Shown piece after piece: positions 55,171 through 64,000 of a stretch of 64,000 bases of DNA. The notes beneath the pieces are model-generated. The model had not been told where the DNA came from. It searched no databases and saw only the letters and a list, made by a program, of their open reading frames with translations. The first letter of the stretch is position 1, and each line of letters begins with the position of its first letter. Made by a program: the position numbers and the translations under genes. Origin of the DNA: Microbispora amethystogenes (GTDB taxonomy: Bacteria > Actinomycetota > Actinomycetes > Streptosporangiales > Streptosporangiaceae); the NCBI RefSeq assembly GCF_016863015.1, contig NZ_BOOB01000027.1, positions 124,001-188,000 of the forward strand. The letters run 5' to 3'.

Positions 55171-56073
55171 CTAGCGGACGCGGCCGACCATCTGGGCGTA
55201 CATGCGCCCGGGGCTGGGCACCGACGACGGGTTGAGGAAACCGGGCAGCGGGGGCAGGTCCACCGCGAACGGCTGCAGCCGCTCGAACAGCGTGTACGCG
55301 TCGGGCGGGCGCCGGTCCGGGTCCTTCTCCAGCAGTTCGGCGATCAGGCGGTCCAGGGCGGCGGGGACGCCCGGCACGCGGGGCGGCCGCTCCTTCACCT
55401 GCTTGTCGAAGACGGCGTATTCCGTGGGCCCGGTGAACAGCTGGTTGCCCGTCAGCATCTCGTGCAGCACGCAGCCGAGGGAGTAGAGGTCGCTCTTCGG
55501 CCCGGCCACCCCGCGCTGGATCTGCTCCGGCGACATGTACGCCGGGGTGCCGAGGATCTGCCCGATCCGGGTGAACTGGGCCGTCACCCCCGCGCGGTCC
55601 GCCTCGCGGAGCATGGCGAGCCCGAAGTCGAGCAGTTTCACGCTGCCGTCCGGGCAGAGCATGAGGTTGGTCGGCTTGAGGTCCCGGTGGCAGATCGACA
55701 GCTTGTGCGCGGCGGTCAGCACGGCGCAGGCCTGGGCGGCGACGGCCGCCGCCCACGGCACCGGCAGCGGGCCGTGCTCGCTCAGCAGGTCGGCCACGGT
55801 CACGCCCTCGATGAACTGCATGACCTGGAAGAGGCGCTGCTCGTAGGTGCCGAAGTCGTACAGGACCGGCGCCCCCGGGTGGTCGAGCTTGGCCAGGATG
55901 CGCGCCTCGCGGATGAACCGGCGCTGCAGCTCCTCGTCGGGGCCGTCGGGCAGGCGCAGGAACTTCACCGCCACCTTGCGGTCGAGCCGCCGGTCGTGGC
56001 CGCCGTACACGGCGCCCATGCCGCCCTGGCCCAGGGGAAGGTCGTCCAGCTCATACCGGTCGCCGATGACCAT
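55171..56073 (-). CDS. Soluble Ser/Thr protein kinase
   Basis: A 300-residue kinase with no membrane segment. Seen: Gly loop LGQGGMGAVYGG, VAVKFL, catalytic loop HRDLKPTNLML, DFGLA, and the APE-region GTPAYMSPEQIQ; all key residues are present. It ends ~30 residues after the kinase core. GGGAGGGGCG precedes the ATG at 56073. It lies 40 nt downstream of methylase copy 2 on the same strand, and the next divergent gene encodes a PP2C phosphatase, so a kinase/phosphatase switch acting near the methylase is inferred. Confidence 0.93.
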   Translation of the reverse strand: MVIGDRYELDDLPLGQGGMGAVYGGHDRRLDRKVAVKFLRLPDGPDEELQRRFIREARILAKLDHPGAPVLYDFGTYEQRLFQVMQFIEGVTVADLLSEHGPLPVPWAAAVAAQACAVLTAAHKLSICHRDLKPTNLMLCPDGSVKLLDFGLAMLREADRAGVTAQFTRIGQILGTPAYMSPEQIQRGVAGPKSDLYSLGCVLHEMLTGNQLFTGPTEYAVFDKQVKERPPRVPGVPAALDRLIAELLEKDPDRRPPDAYTLFERLQPFAVDLPPLPGFLNPSSVPSPGRMYAQMVGRVR

Positions 56074-56113
56074 GCGCCCCTCCCGTCGACCTTTCGGGGA
56101 AAAAGCTACACCG

Positions 56114-58153
56114 TTACCCGCGTGGGCGAAGACGTCCGCCGACCAGCCCTTCGACACCGAGGCGCGCGAGCGCCTCCCCCACGGCCGCCACCTCCCGCAG
56201 GCCGTCCTCCAGCGCGAGCAGCCGCCGGAAGGCCGCGCCGTACGCCCGCTGGACGATCAGGGGAAGCTGGGGGACGCGGGCCCGGCGCGCCTCCACCCGG
56301 CCGCTGCCCGGGTGCGGGCGGCCTCCACCCGCCGCGTACCGCAGGAATCCCGCGAGGAATTCGGGGTCCACCTTGCCGGGATCGACCCGGAACAGGCTGA
56401 GATGCGGGCCGAGCACCGCCCCGTCCGCCGTGACCACCCGGGCGGTGACCGCGGACGCGACGACGTCCCCGGGCCGTACGGCGACCAGGCCGGGGGCGGG
56501 GGGAATGCGCCGCGCCGGCGCGGAGCCCGTCGTTCCCGCCGCCCCGGCCGCCAGGTCGTCGGCCGTCAGCACGGGCACGCCGTCCTCTCCGTCATCGGGG
56601 GTGTCGCCGTCCGGGAGGGCTCTCAGCGGCGAATGCCGGATGACGACCAGCCCGGCCCTGGCCATCTCGGCCACGGTCGACCAGGAGACGTCCCAGCCTG
56701 CCCCGCCTCCGGTGAGCACCTCCAGGTCCGGCAGGCCGTCGGCCAGGGCCGCCGACACCTCCCGGAAGCGTTCGCGCGCGGCGGGGAACCCCCGGGTGTC
56801 GACGCGCGGAGACAGGTGCCGCGCCGGGCTCACGTCCACCTCGTCGTCGAGGATGTCGATGATCCGGACGACACGCCCGCCGCGCGGCGGTTCGGCCTCG
56901 GCGAGGTAGGCCCGCCAGCACCGCTCGACGGACTCGGGGTCGTCGCCCGCGTCGCCCACGACGATCGTGGCGGGCCCCCGCTCGCCCGGCTCCGGCCTGC
57001 GCAGCAGCCACAGGTCGGGCCCTCCGGCGGCCAGCGTGAAGACGGCGCGCAGCGCGCCCGCCCGCAGCAGGTTCGCGCGGATCCGCCGGCCCGGGCGGCG
57101 GCTCGCCGCGGCGGCCGGCATCAGGATCGCCACCAGCCCGCCGGGCCGCACGTGGGCGAGGCAGTGCTGCACCCACGCGAGCTCCGACTCGCCCCGCGGC
57201 GGGATGCCGTGCTGCCAGCGGGGATCGCCGACGAGGTCCTCGTGCCCCCAGGCCCGCTCGTTGAACGGCGGGTCGCACACGACCGCGTCGACCGGCCGCT
57301 CCGGCGGGAAGGCGTCGCCTCGCAGCGCGTCCCCGGGCACGATCCGGGCGTCCCGCCCGCGCAGCAGCAACCGCAACGCGGCGAGGGCCGCAACCGTCTC
57401 GTTGGCGTCCTGGCCGAGGAACCGCACGCCGTCCGCCGCCCTGTCCGCCGCCCTGTCCGCCGCCCTGTCCGCCGCCCTGTCCGCCGCCCTGGTCATGACC
57501 TCGGCGGCGCCGAGCAGGAGCGTTCCCATGCCACAGGCGGGATCGAGCACGGTCCGCGCCTCCGCGCAGGCCAGCCGGGTCATGAGGGCGGCCACGTCGG
57601 GCCGGGTCAGCGCGAGCCTGCGGCTGTGCGCCTCGGCGTAGCGCTCGCACAGGAACTCGAACGTCGCGGCCGCGCCGTGCCGCTCGGCCATGGCCGCGAC
57701 AAGGCGGAGCAGCCCAGGCTCGACGCTCGACGCGTCCCCCGGGAACAGGTCGCCGGTCGCCTCGGCCACGACACGCGGGAGCCGTACGGCGAGGTCGGCG
57801 GACTTCGCGAGCCGCCTCCAGCCGCCGGGGTCGCGCTGGACGTAGAGCAGGAAGGCGCCCGCCTCCCGGATCACCTCGCCCAGGCGCAGGTCGTCGGCCG
57901 AGGCGCGCAGCCGCTGCCAGACGCGGTCGCCCTGGGAGACCTCGAACGACTTGCCGTTCCGGCGCAGCCACGCCTCGACCTCGGGCAGCGAGAAAAGCGG
58001 GCTGGAGGCGGTTCCGCCGACGGGCTGGGGGAAGTCGTCGTACCGGCGGCGCCAGTTGCTGACCGCCGCCCTGCCGACGTCGGCCAGCCGGGCGATGTCA
58101 CCCGCGTTCACGGTCGCTTCGACGCCGGCGTCCACCGGGGCCTCGTGATCCAT
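56114..58153 (-). CDS. HTH / N6-adenine DNA methylase / HsdS-like fusion (copy 2)
   Basis: Paralogue of the gene at 11779-13797 (679 residues). Seen: HTH DIARLADVGRAAVSNWRRRYDD (near-identical to copy 1), SAM motif I LDPACGMGT (203-211), catalytic DPPF at 294-297 (Asp where copy 1 has Asn), and an HsdS-like C-terminal half (VPVLTADDLAAG, VRPGDVVASAV, LGPHLSLFRVDP). Residues 222-241 are five RAAD repeats absent from copy 1. ATG at 58153 has no clear ribosome-binding site; TACCCT upstream may make it leaderless. Co-directional with a kinase, divergent from a PP2C phosphatase. Confidence 0.88.
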   Translation of the reverse strand: MDHEAPVDAGVEATVNAGDIARLADVGRAAVSNWRRRYDDFPQPVGGTASSPLFSLPEVEAWLRRNGKSFEVSQGDRVWQRLRASADDLRLGEVIREAGAFLLYVQRDPGGWRRLAKSADLAVRLPRVVAEATGDLFPGDASSVEPGLLRLVAAMAERHGAAATFEFLCERYAEAHSRRLALTRPDVAALMTRLACAEARTVLDPACGMGTLLLGAAEVMTRAADRAADRAADRAADRAADGVRFLGQDANETVAALAALRLLLRGRDARIVPGDALRGDAFPPERPVDAVVCDPPFNERAWGHEDLVGDPRWQHGIPPRGESELAWVQHCLAHVRPGGLVAILMPAAAASRRPGRRIRANLLRAGALRAVFTLAAGGPDLWLLRRPEPGERGPATIVVGDAGDDPESVERCWRAYLAEAEPPRGGRVVRIIDILDDEVDVSPARHLSPRVDTRGFPAARERFREVSAALADGLPDLEVLTGGGAGWDVSWSTVAEMARAGLVVIRHSPLRALPDGDTPDDGEDGVPVLTADDLAAGAAGTTGSAPARRIPPAPGLVAVRPGDVVASAVTARVVTADGAVLGPHLSLFRVDPGKVDPEFLAGFLRYAAGGGRPHPGSGRVEARRARVPQLPLIVQRAYGAAFRRLLALEDGLREVAAVGEALARLGVEGLVGGRLRPRG
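57431..57490 (-). repeat. Five 12-bp tandem repeats inside methylase copy 2
   Basis: Five near-perfect 12-bp units (GCCGCCCTGTCC-type on the plus strand) encode RAAD five times, between SAM motif I and the acidic loop. Unit length keeps frame, so copy-number change would vary loop length only. Confidence 0.85.
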
Positions 58154-58187
58154 GAACACGAGGGTAGCACCATGCTTGTGAAGTGAC

Positions 58188-58200
58188 TCAACCAATGGTT
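58188..58200. promoter_or_regulatory. Shared 13-mer, methylase locus 2
   Basis: TCAACCAATGGTT lies in the 58-bp divergent gap between methylase copy 2 and the PP2C gene. It contains the odd palindrome AACCA-A-TGGTT and matches the motif at 13886-13898 at 11 of 13 positions, in the same orientation relative to the genes. Confidence 0.45.
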
Positions 58201-58211
58201 TACTCAAAACC

Positions 58212-58946
58212 ATGACGCACAGCCGCATTCGGTATGCCGCGGGGTCGGACGTGGGACGCTCGCGTGCCAACAACGAGGACTCGGTGCACGCGGGCGAGCG
58301 CCTGCTCGCCATCGCCGACGGAATGGGCGGTCACGGACACGGTGAGGTCGCCAGCGCCGCCGTCATCTCCGAACTGGCCCGCCTGGAGGACGATCCCGCT
58401 CCCGCCGACCCGGTCGCCGCCCTGGCGGACGCCGTACGCGAGGCCGGGCAGCGCCTGGGCGACCTCGCCGCGCAGGACCCTGCCCTCGAGCGGATGGGCA
58501 CGACCGTCACGGCCATGCTGTGGGACGGCGAGGGCAGGTTCGCCCTGGCCCACGTCGGCGACTCCCGGGCGTACATGCTGCGGGACGGCGCCCTCTACCA
58601 GATCACGCGGGACCACACCCTGGTGCAGTCGCTGGTGGACGACGGGCGGATGAGCCCCGACCAGGCGGCCCGTCACCCGCGGCGGTCCCTGCTGCTGCGG
58701 GCGCTGGAGACGAGCGGCCTGGCCGAGCCCGACCTGTCGCTCCGGGAGGCGTACCCGGGCGACCGTTACCTGCTGTGCTCCGACGGCCTGACCGCCGTCC
58801 TCGAAGCGGAGGCGCTGCACACCGTCCTCAGCACGGTCGCCGACCCCCGGGAGGCGGTCGCCCGGCTGATCGAACTGGCCAACGAGGGCGGCGGCCCGGA
58901 CAACATCTCCTGCGTGGTCGCCGACGTCGAGCCCGCCGAGGCCTGA
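58212..58946 (+). CDS. PP2C-family Ser/Thr phosphatase
   Basis: Metal-dependent PPM phosphatase of 244 residues, single domain, no membrane segment. Seen: VGRSRANNEDSVHAGERLLA (motif with RxxNEDS), AIADGMGGHGHGEVAS (metal Asp), GTTVTAMLWDG, AHVGDSRAYMLRDG, LLCSDGLTAVLE and GGGPDNISCVVADV. All metal-binding Asp residues are present. It is divergent from methylase copy 2 with a 58-bp gap. The Ser/Thr kinase of the same locus is the natural opposing enzyme. Confidence 0.95.
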   Translation: MTHSRIRYAAGSDVGRSRANNEDSVHAGERLLAIADGMGGHGHGEVASAAVISELARLEDDPAPADPVAALADAVREAGQRLGDLAAQDPALERMGTTVTAMLWDGEGRFALAHVGDSRAYMLRDGALYQITRDHTLVQSLVDDGRMSPDQAARHPRRSLLLRALETSGLAEPDLSLREAYPGDRYLLCSDGLTAVLEAEALHTVLSTVADPREAVARLIELANEGGGPDNISCVVADVEPAEA

Positions 58947-58986
58947 CCGCTCCTACAGGAGAGGCGGCGGATGCCGCGGCTGTGCG

Positions 58987-59745
58987 TCAGACGGTCCAGC
59001 CGCCGTCGACGTCGATCGTCGCGCCGGTGACGTATCGGCCGCCGTCGCCCGCCAGGTACGCGACCGCCTCCGCGATCTCCGCCGGCGCCGCGTAGCGGCC
59101 GAGGGCCGTGAGCCCCCGGATCGTGTCGGCCATCGGGCCGTCGGCCGGGTTGAGCGCGGTGTCGGTCGGGCCGGGGTTGACGAGGTTGACGGTGATGCCC
59201 CGCGGGCCGAGGTCCCGGGCGAGGCCCCTGGTCATCCCGATCAGCGCCGTCTTGCTCAGCGCGTACAGGGCGAACCCGGGGAAGGGCGTCCGCCCGGCGA
59301 CGTTGCTCCCGATGCTGACGACACGGCCGCCTTCGGTCATGTGACCCGCCGCGGCCCGGGCGGCCAGGAACGGCCCCCGCACGTTGACCGCGAGCGCACG
59401 GTCGACCTCCTCCGGCCCGAGATCCTCGATCGGCGCGACGGGGAAGACCGCCGCGTTGTTGACGAGGATGTCGAGCCTGCCGAACGCGGCGGCGGCCTCG
59501 GCCACGGCCGCGCTCACCGCCGCCGCGTCTCCGCTGTCGGCCCTGATGGCCAGCGCCCGCCGGCCCATCTCCTCGACCTTCCCGGCGATCTCCGCCGCGC
59601 TGTCCGCGTCGCTCTCGTAGGTCAGCGCCACGTCGGCCCCGCGCTCGGCCAGCTTCAGCACGACCGCCGCGCCGATGCCGCGCCCGCCCCCGGTGACCAG
59701 GGCCGCCCTGCCGTGCATGTCCTTCGTTTCGTCCATGTCGTTCAT
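58987..59745 (-). CDS. Short-chain dehydrogenase/reductase
   Basis: Classical SDR (252 residues from 59745). Seen: cofactor loop ALVTGGGRGIGAAVVLKLAE, NNAAVFP, catalytic Ser in VVSIGSNVAG, YALSK (Tyr-x-x-x-Lys) and VNPGPTDTALNP. The absence of an Arg directly after the second strand (LTYESDADSA) leaves NAD or NADP preference open. Start is uncertain: in-frame ATG codons occur at 59745, 59736 and 59718 and none has a clear ribosome-binding site. Substrate unknown. Confidence 0.88.
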   Translation of the reverse strand: MNDMDETKDMHGRAALVTGGGRGIGAAVVLKLAERGADVALTYESDADSAAEIAGKVEEMGRRALAIRADSGDAAAVSAAVAEAAAAFGRLDILVNNAAVFPVAPIEDLGPEEVDRALAVNVRGPFLAARAAAGHMTEGGRVVSIGSNVAGRTPFPGFALYALSKTALIGMTRGLARDLGPRGITVNLVNPGPTDTALNPADGPMADTIRGLTALGRYAAPAEIAEAVAYLAGDGGRYVTGATIDVDGGWTV

Positions 59746-59823
59746 GGCGTCGAGCGTGCCGGAAGCGCGCCGGACGGGTCCGGCGGCGATCGGACCTGTC
59801 ATTCAGACCTGTCATTCAGCGCT

Positions 59824-60393
59824 TCAGGCGCCGCGGGCCCGGAAGGCGGCGGTCTTGACGCGGTTCTGGCAGGCCGTCGAGCAGAAGCGGCGGGTACCGT
59901 TGCGGGAGGTGTCCACGTACACCCGGTCGCAGTGCGGCGCGGTGCACACCCCGAGCCGGTCGTGCAGGTCGCTGCCCAGCACGACGGCGAGGCCCGTCGC
60001 GCAGCCGGCCGCGTAGTTGCCCGCGAGCGTGCCGCCCGCGCCGTGGAAGTGCAGGTGCCAGGGCTCGCCGTCGTGCCGGTCGAGGTGCGGCCGGGCGTCG
60101 GTCTCGGCCAGCAGGCGGTTCACCGTACGCGCCGCCGTGTCGACGTCCCCGCGTGACACCGCCTCGAACACGCCACGCAGCGCCCGCGCCGTCTCCGCCA
60201 GCTCGCCGGCCTCCGCTTCACCGATCGCGACGCCTCCGCCGCGGCCCGCGTCGAGGATCTCGGCGACGACCTCGGCGCGCGCCCCGTCCGCGGGCGGCTC
60301 GTACGGACGCCCCCGCGCCTCGCCGGCCGTCAGCGCGTTCACCAGGCCGACGGCGATGACCACCACGGCGTCGGTGTGACTGTTGAAATTCAC
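59824..60393 (-). CDS. CGNR zinc-finger regulator
   Basis: A 189-residue protein of the ABATE/CGNR family. Seen: N-terminal FNSHTDAVVVIAVGLVNALT and, at the C-terminus, LGVCTAPHCDRVYVDTSRNG followed by TRRFCSTACQNRVKTAAFR, the zinc-binding Cys set with CQNR in place of CGNR. These proteins are presumed stress-related transcriptional regulators. GTG start at 60393 follows AAGG; an ATG at 60408 is possible. It is divergent from the xylanase gene and could regulate it, although nothing shows this directly. Confidence 0.88.
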   Translation of the reverse strand: MNFNSHTDAVVVIAVGLVNALTAGEARGRPYEPPADGARAEVVAEILDAGRGGGVAIGEAEAGELAETARALRGVFEAVSRGDVDTAARTVNRLLAETDARPHLDRHDGEPWHLHFHGAGGTLAGNYAAGCATGLAVVLGSDLHDRLGVCTAPHCDRVYVDTSRNGTRRFCSTACQNRVKTAAFRARGA

Positions 60394-60486
60394 CGTCAAC
60401 CTTCGCATTCCGGTACGTGACTGGCGAAATCCTACATGGCAGTGACAGGCAGCCCAACGTGACGAACGGCTTGTCTGTGCGCAATA

Positions 60487-61905
<1,419 letters not shown>

Positions 61906-61951
61906 CCGGGCGCCGTGTTTGCGGGGCGTGACGGCGGGGAGACGGATCGCC

Positions 61952-63046
61952 ATGACACCGGTCGTGCTCACGGTCAACGCCGGCTCCTCCAGCCTCCAGC
62001 TGCATCTGGTGCGGGAGGGCCGGGTGCTGCGCAGCGAGCACAGCGAGCAGAGCCCCGAACCCGCCGCCGCGGAGCGCACGCTGTCGGACTTCCTGTCCGG
62101 AGCGGACGCCGAGGTGAGCGCGGTCGGTCATCGGCTCGTCCACGGCGGGGAGGCCGTGCGCGCACCCACGGTCGCCGATGACGACGTGGTGGAGGCGGTG
62201 CGCGGCTACGCCGACCTCGCGCCGCTGCACGTGCCGCCCGCGCTCGCCCTGGTCGAGGCGGCCCGGCGGGTGCTGCCGTCGGTGCCCCACGTGTTCTGCC
62301 CCGACACCGCCTTCCACGCGGGGCTGCCCGACGCCGCCGCCACCTACGCGCTGCCCGCCGAGTGGCGGCGCCGCTGGGGCCTGCGCCGGTACGGCTTCCA
62401 CGGGCTGTCGTACGCCTGGGCGACCCGGCGGGCGGCGGAGCTGCTCGGCCGCGAGGACCTGCGGCTCGTCGTCACGCATCTCGGCGGCGGATGCTCGGTG
62501 TGCGCCGTACGGGCCAGGCGGAGCGTGGACACCTCCATGGGGTTCACGCCCCTGGAGGGGGTGCTGATGAGCAAGCGGTCGGGCAGCGTCGATCCCGGCA
62601 TGCTCCTGTGGCTGCTGTCCGGGTCGCGGCTCACCCTGGAGGAGCTGCGCGACGGGCTGGAGCACTCGTCCGGGCTGCTCGGGCTCTCCGGCGGGCTGTC
62701 CGGGGACACCCGCGACCTCGTCGCGTCGGGCGCTCCGGCCGCCGCGCTGGCGCTCGACGTGTTCGCTCACCGGGTGAGCCGCGAGATCGCCGCCTCGACC
62801 GCCGCCCTGGACCGGCTCGACGCGCTCGTGTTCACCGGCGAGATCGGCTGGGACCAGCCCGAGGTGCGCGAGGCGGTGTGCCGGAGGCTGTCGCCGCTCG
62901 GCGTGGCGCCTCCCGCCGTCGGCGGCGTGGACCGGGACGGCGTCGTCAGCCCGGAGGGCGCCCGGGTGCCGGTCCTCGTCGTACGGCCCCGCGAGGAGCT
63001 TCAGGTCGCCCGGGAGACCCTCGCCGCGCTCGGCGACCCCTCCTGA
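61952..63046 (+). CDS. ackA: Acetate kinase
   Basis: Acetate/propionate kinase interconverting acetyl phosphate and acetate (364 residues, shorter than the usual ~400). Seen: VVLTVNAGSSSLQLHLV, HRLVHGGE, FCPDTAFHAGLPDAAATYAL, RRYGFHGLSYAW, VVTHLGGGCSVCAVRARRSV and DTSMGFTPLEGVLMSKRSG (the acetokinase signatures) and VFTGEIGW. GGGGAGACGG precedes the ATG. No phosphotransacetylase gene is adjacent, so it may work with xylulose-5-phosphate phosphoketolase or a distant pta. Confidence 0.95.
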   Translation: MTPVVLTVNAGSSSLQLHLVREGRVLRSEHSEQSPEPAAAERTLSDFLSGADAEVSAVGHRLVHGGEAVRAPTVADDDVVEAVRGYADLAPLHVPPALALVEAARRVLPSVPHVFCPDTAFHAGLPDAAATYALPAEWRRRWGLRRYGFHGLSYAWATRRAAELLGREDLRLVVTHLGGGCSVCAVRARRSVDTSMGFTPLEGVLMSKRSGSVDPGMLLWLLSGSRLTLEELRDGLEHSSGLLGLSGGLSGDTRDLVASGAPAAALALDVFAHRVSREIAASTAALDRLDALVFTGEIGWDQPEVREAVCRRLSPLGVAPPAVGGVDRDGVVSPEGARVPVLVVRPREELQVARETLAALGDPS

Positions 63047-63090
63047 GCGCGAGCGGTGGTGGAATCGGCCGAGCCGTAGAATCAGCCGAC

Positions 63091-63885
63091 ATGCGTATCT
63101 TCACCGTCGACTCCTTCACCGACCGGCCGTTCCGGGGCAACCCGGCGGCGGTGTGCCTCCTCGACGACACCGTGCCCGACGAGTGGATGCAGGCGGTGGC
63201 CGCCGAGATGCGTCACTCGGAGACGGCCTTCGTCCTGCGGGAGGGTGACGGGCCGCTCTCGCTGCGGTGGTTCACCCCGGCTGTCGAGGTCGCGCTGTGC
63301 GGGCACGCCACCCTGGCGACCGCGCACGTCCTCTACTCGCTGGGCGAGTCCGGCAGGCTGGAGTTCGCCACGAAGAGCGGCGTGCTCGCCACCGAGCAGA
63401 CCGGTGACGGCCTGATCGCGATGGACTTCCCCGCGAAACCGGCCACGCCGGGGACGCCGCCGGACGGCCTCGTCGAGGCCCTCGGCGTCACACCCGTGTG
63501 GACCGGGCGCAGCGAGTTCGACCTCCTGGTCGAGGTCGGGTCCGTCGCGGAGGTGCGGGCCGTGGACCCGGACATGGAGCGGCTGACCGGTGTGGAGGCC
63601 CGCGGCGTCATCGTGACGGCCTCCGGTGAGGGCATCTCCGCCGACTACGTGTCACGGTTCTTCGCCCCGCGGGCGGGCGTGCCGGAGGACCCGGTCACCG
63701 GCTCGGCCCACTGCGTGCTCGCGCCGTACTGGTCGGCCCGGCTGGGCCGGGACGCGCTCGTCGGCGAGCAGGTGTCGGAGCGCGGCGGAACCGTGCGCAC
63801 GACCCTGCGCCCGGCCCCGCAGGGCGACCGCGTCGAACTCGCGGGCCACGCCGTGACCATCTGGTCGGGCGAGCTGGAGGTCTGA
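63091..63885 (+). CDS. PhzF-family isomerase
   Basis: PhzF/DAP-epimerase-fold protein of 264 residues, two similar halves. Seen: MRIFTVDSFTDRPFRGNPAA, the catalytic Glu region MRHSETAFVLREGDGPLSLR, WFTPAVEVALCGHATLATAHVL, and in the second half FFAPRAGVPEDPVTGSAHCV. Such proteins isomerise small metabolites, as in phenazine biosynthesis, but most genomic copies have unknown substrates, and no phenazine genes are nearby. No strong ribosome-binding site before the ATG. Confidence 0.93.
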   Translation: MRIFTVDSFTDRPFRGNPAAVCLLDDTVPDEWMQAVAAEMRHSETAFVLREGDGPLSLRWFTPAVEVALCGHATLATAHVLYSLGESGRLEFATKSGVLATEQTGDGLIAMDFPAKPATPGTPPDGLVEALGVTPVWTGRSEFDLLVEVGSVAEVRAVDPDMERLTGVEARGVIVTASGEGISADYVSRFFAPRAGVPEDPVTGSAHCVLAPYWSARLGRDALVGEQVSERGGTVRTTLRPAPQGDRVELAGHAVTIWSGELEV

Positions 63886-63913
63886 CGCTCCCCCGCCCGT
63901 CATGCCCTGACCG

Positions 63914-64000
63914 TCATGCCCTCACCGTACGCAGGGCCTCGGCCCACGCGACGACCTGGTCGAGCATGAGCCGCAGGACGTCCTCGTGCCGGGCGGCGGG
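63914..64000 (-). CDS. C-terminal end of a truncated-by-window gene
   Basis: The minus-strand frame from the window edge to TGA at 63914 reads ...RHEDVLRLMLDQVVAWAEAL followed by RTVRA, a helical, high-quality coding end. Too short to name. It converges with the PhzF gene. Confidence 0.5.
   Translation of the reverse strand, partial: PAARHEDVLRLMLDQVVAWAEALRTVRA

Noticed and set aside
55171-58946. Complete Pgl/BREX system
   Set aside because: Kinase and methylase are present but no PglY/PglZ, BrxC-like ATPase or Lon-like gene occurs nearby.
63091-63885. Phenazine biosynthesis cluster
   Set aside because: Only a PhzF-family isomerase is present; no other phenazine genes in the flanking sequence.

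Overview
The window is a high-GC actinobacterial chromosome segment. GTG starts, ATGA/GTGA stop-start overlaps, WXG-free but DUF397/DUF5753-type regulators, a furA-katG pair, CGNR and HxlR regulators and an mre-mrdA-rodA cell-shape operon together suggest a filamentous actinomycete of the Streptosporangiales (Nonomuraea/Streptosporangium/Microbispora-like). The genus is inferred from gene style only. No rRNA, tRNA, CRISPR array or intact insertion sequence was seen.

Layout. 1-5.4 kb: uracil-DNA glycosylase, small housekeeping genes, a MOSC protein, and an HxlR regulator divergent from a quinone-oxidoreductase-like enzyme. 5.4-10.7 kb: an Erm-type 23S rRNA methylase preceded by a 13-codon leader peptide and hairpin, then furA-katG. 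10.8-14.4 kb: DUF397 gene with a decayed regulator partner, a small secreted protein, and a fused HTH/N6-adenine methylase/HsdS-like protein divergent from an NYN-type nuclease. 14.6-17.6 kb: a three-gene cassette of a Thr-Gly repeat protein, a 2-oxoglutarate/Fe(II) oxygenase and an FkbM methyltransferase. 17.6-23.9 kb: treX-treY-treZ, making trehalose from glycogen/maltodextrin. 24.3-27.9 kb: two-component system, a secreted Pro-rich protein and a DUF305 lipoprotein. 28.2-31.5 kb: LacI regulator overlapping a membrane Ser/Thr kinase, bracketed by two perfect CebR-type operators, then mscL. 31.6-36.7 kb: YtrA-type GntR regulator, ABC exporter, S41 peptidase and a secreted lipase-like protein, mostly with overlapping reading frames.

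36.7-41 kb is a decayed zone: a truncated GH13 glucosidase, IS5-like and IS630-like transposase relics, a broken DUF5753/DUF397 pair, small secreted proteins and small acidic proteins. 41-48.3 kb: HATPase, MFS transporter, LLM oxidoreductase, two PH-domain membrane proteins, agmatinase-like enzyme and a beta-lactamase-fold lipoprotein. 48.4-55.2 kb: mreB-mreC-mreD-mrdA-rodA plus a DUF2293 gene, almost all overlapping. 55.2-58.9 kb: a second HTH/methylase/HsdS-like fusion, co-directional with a soluble Ser/Thr kinase and divergent from a PP2C phosphatase. 59-64 kb: SDR, CGNR regulator, GH10 xylanase, acetate kinase, PhzF isomerase and one partial gene.

The two strongest candidates for undescribed biology are (i) the repeat protein + oxygenase + methyltransferase cassette, which looks like a post-translationally modified repeat protein, and (ii) the paralogous methylase loci. 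These share gene architecture, divergent layout and a 13-bp intergenic motif but have exchanged partners: NYN nuclease at one, kinase plus phosphatase at the other. The leader-peptide control of the Erm gene is a third, directly testable finding.
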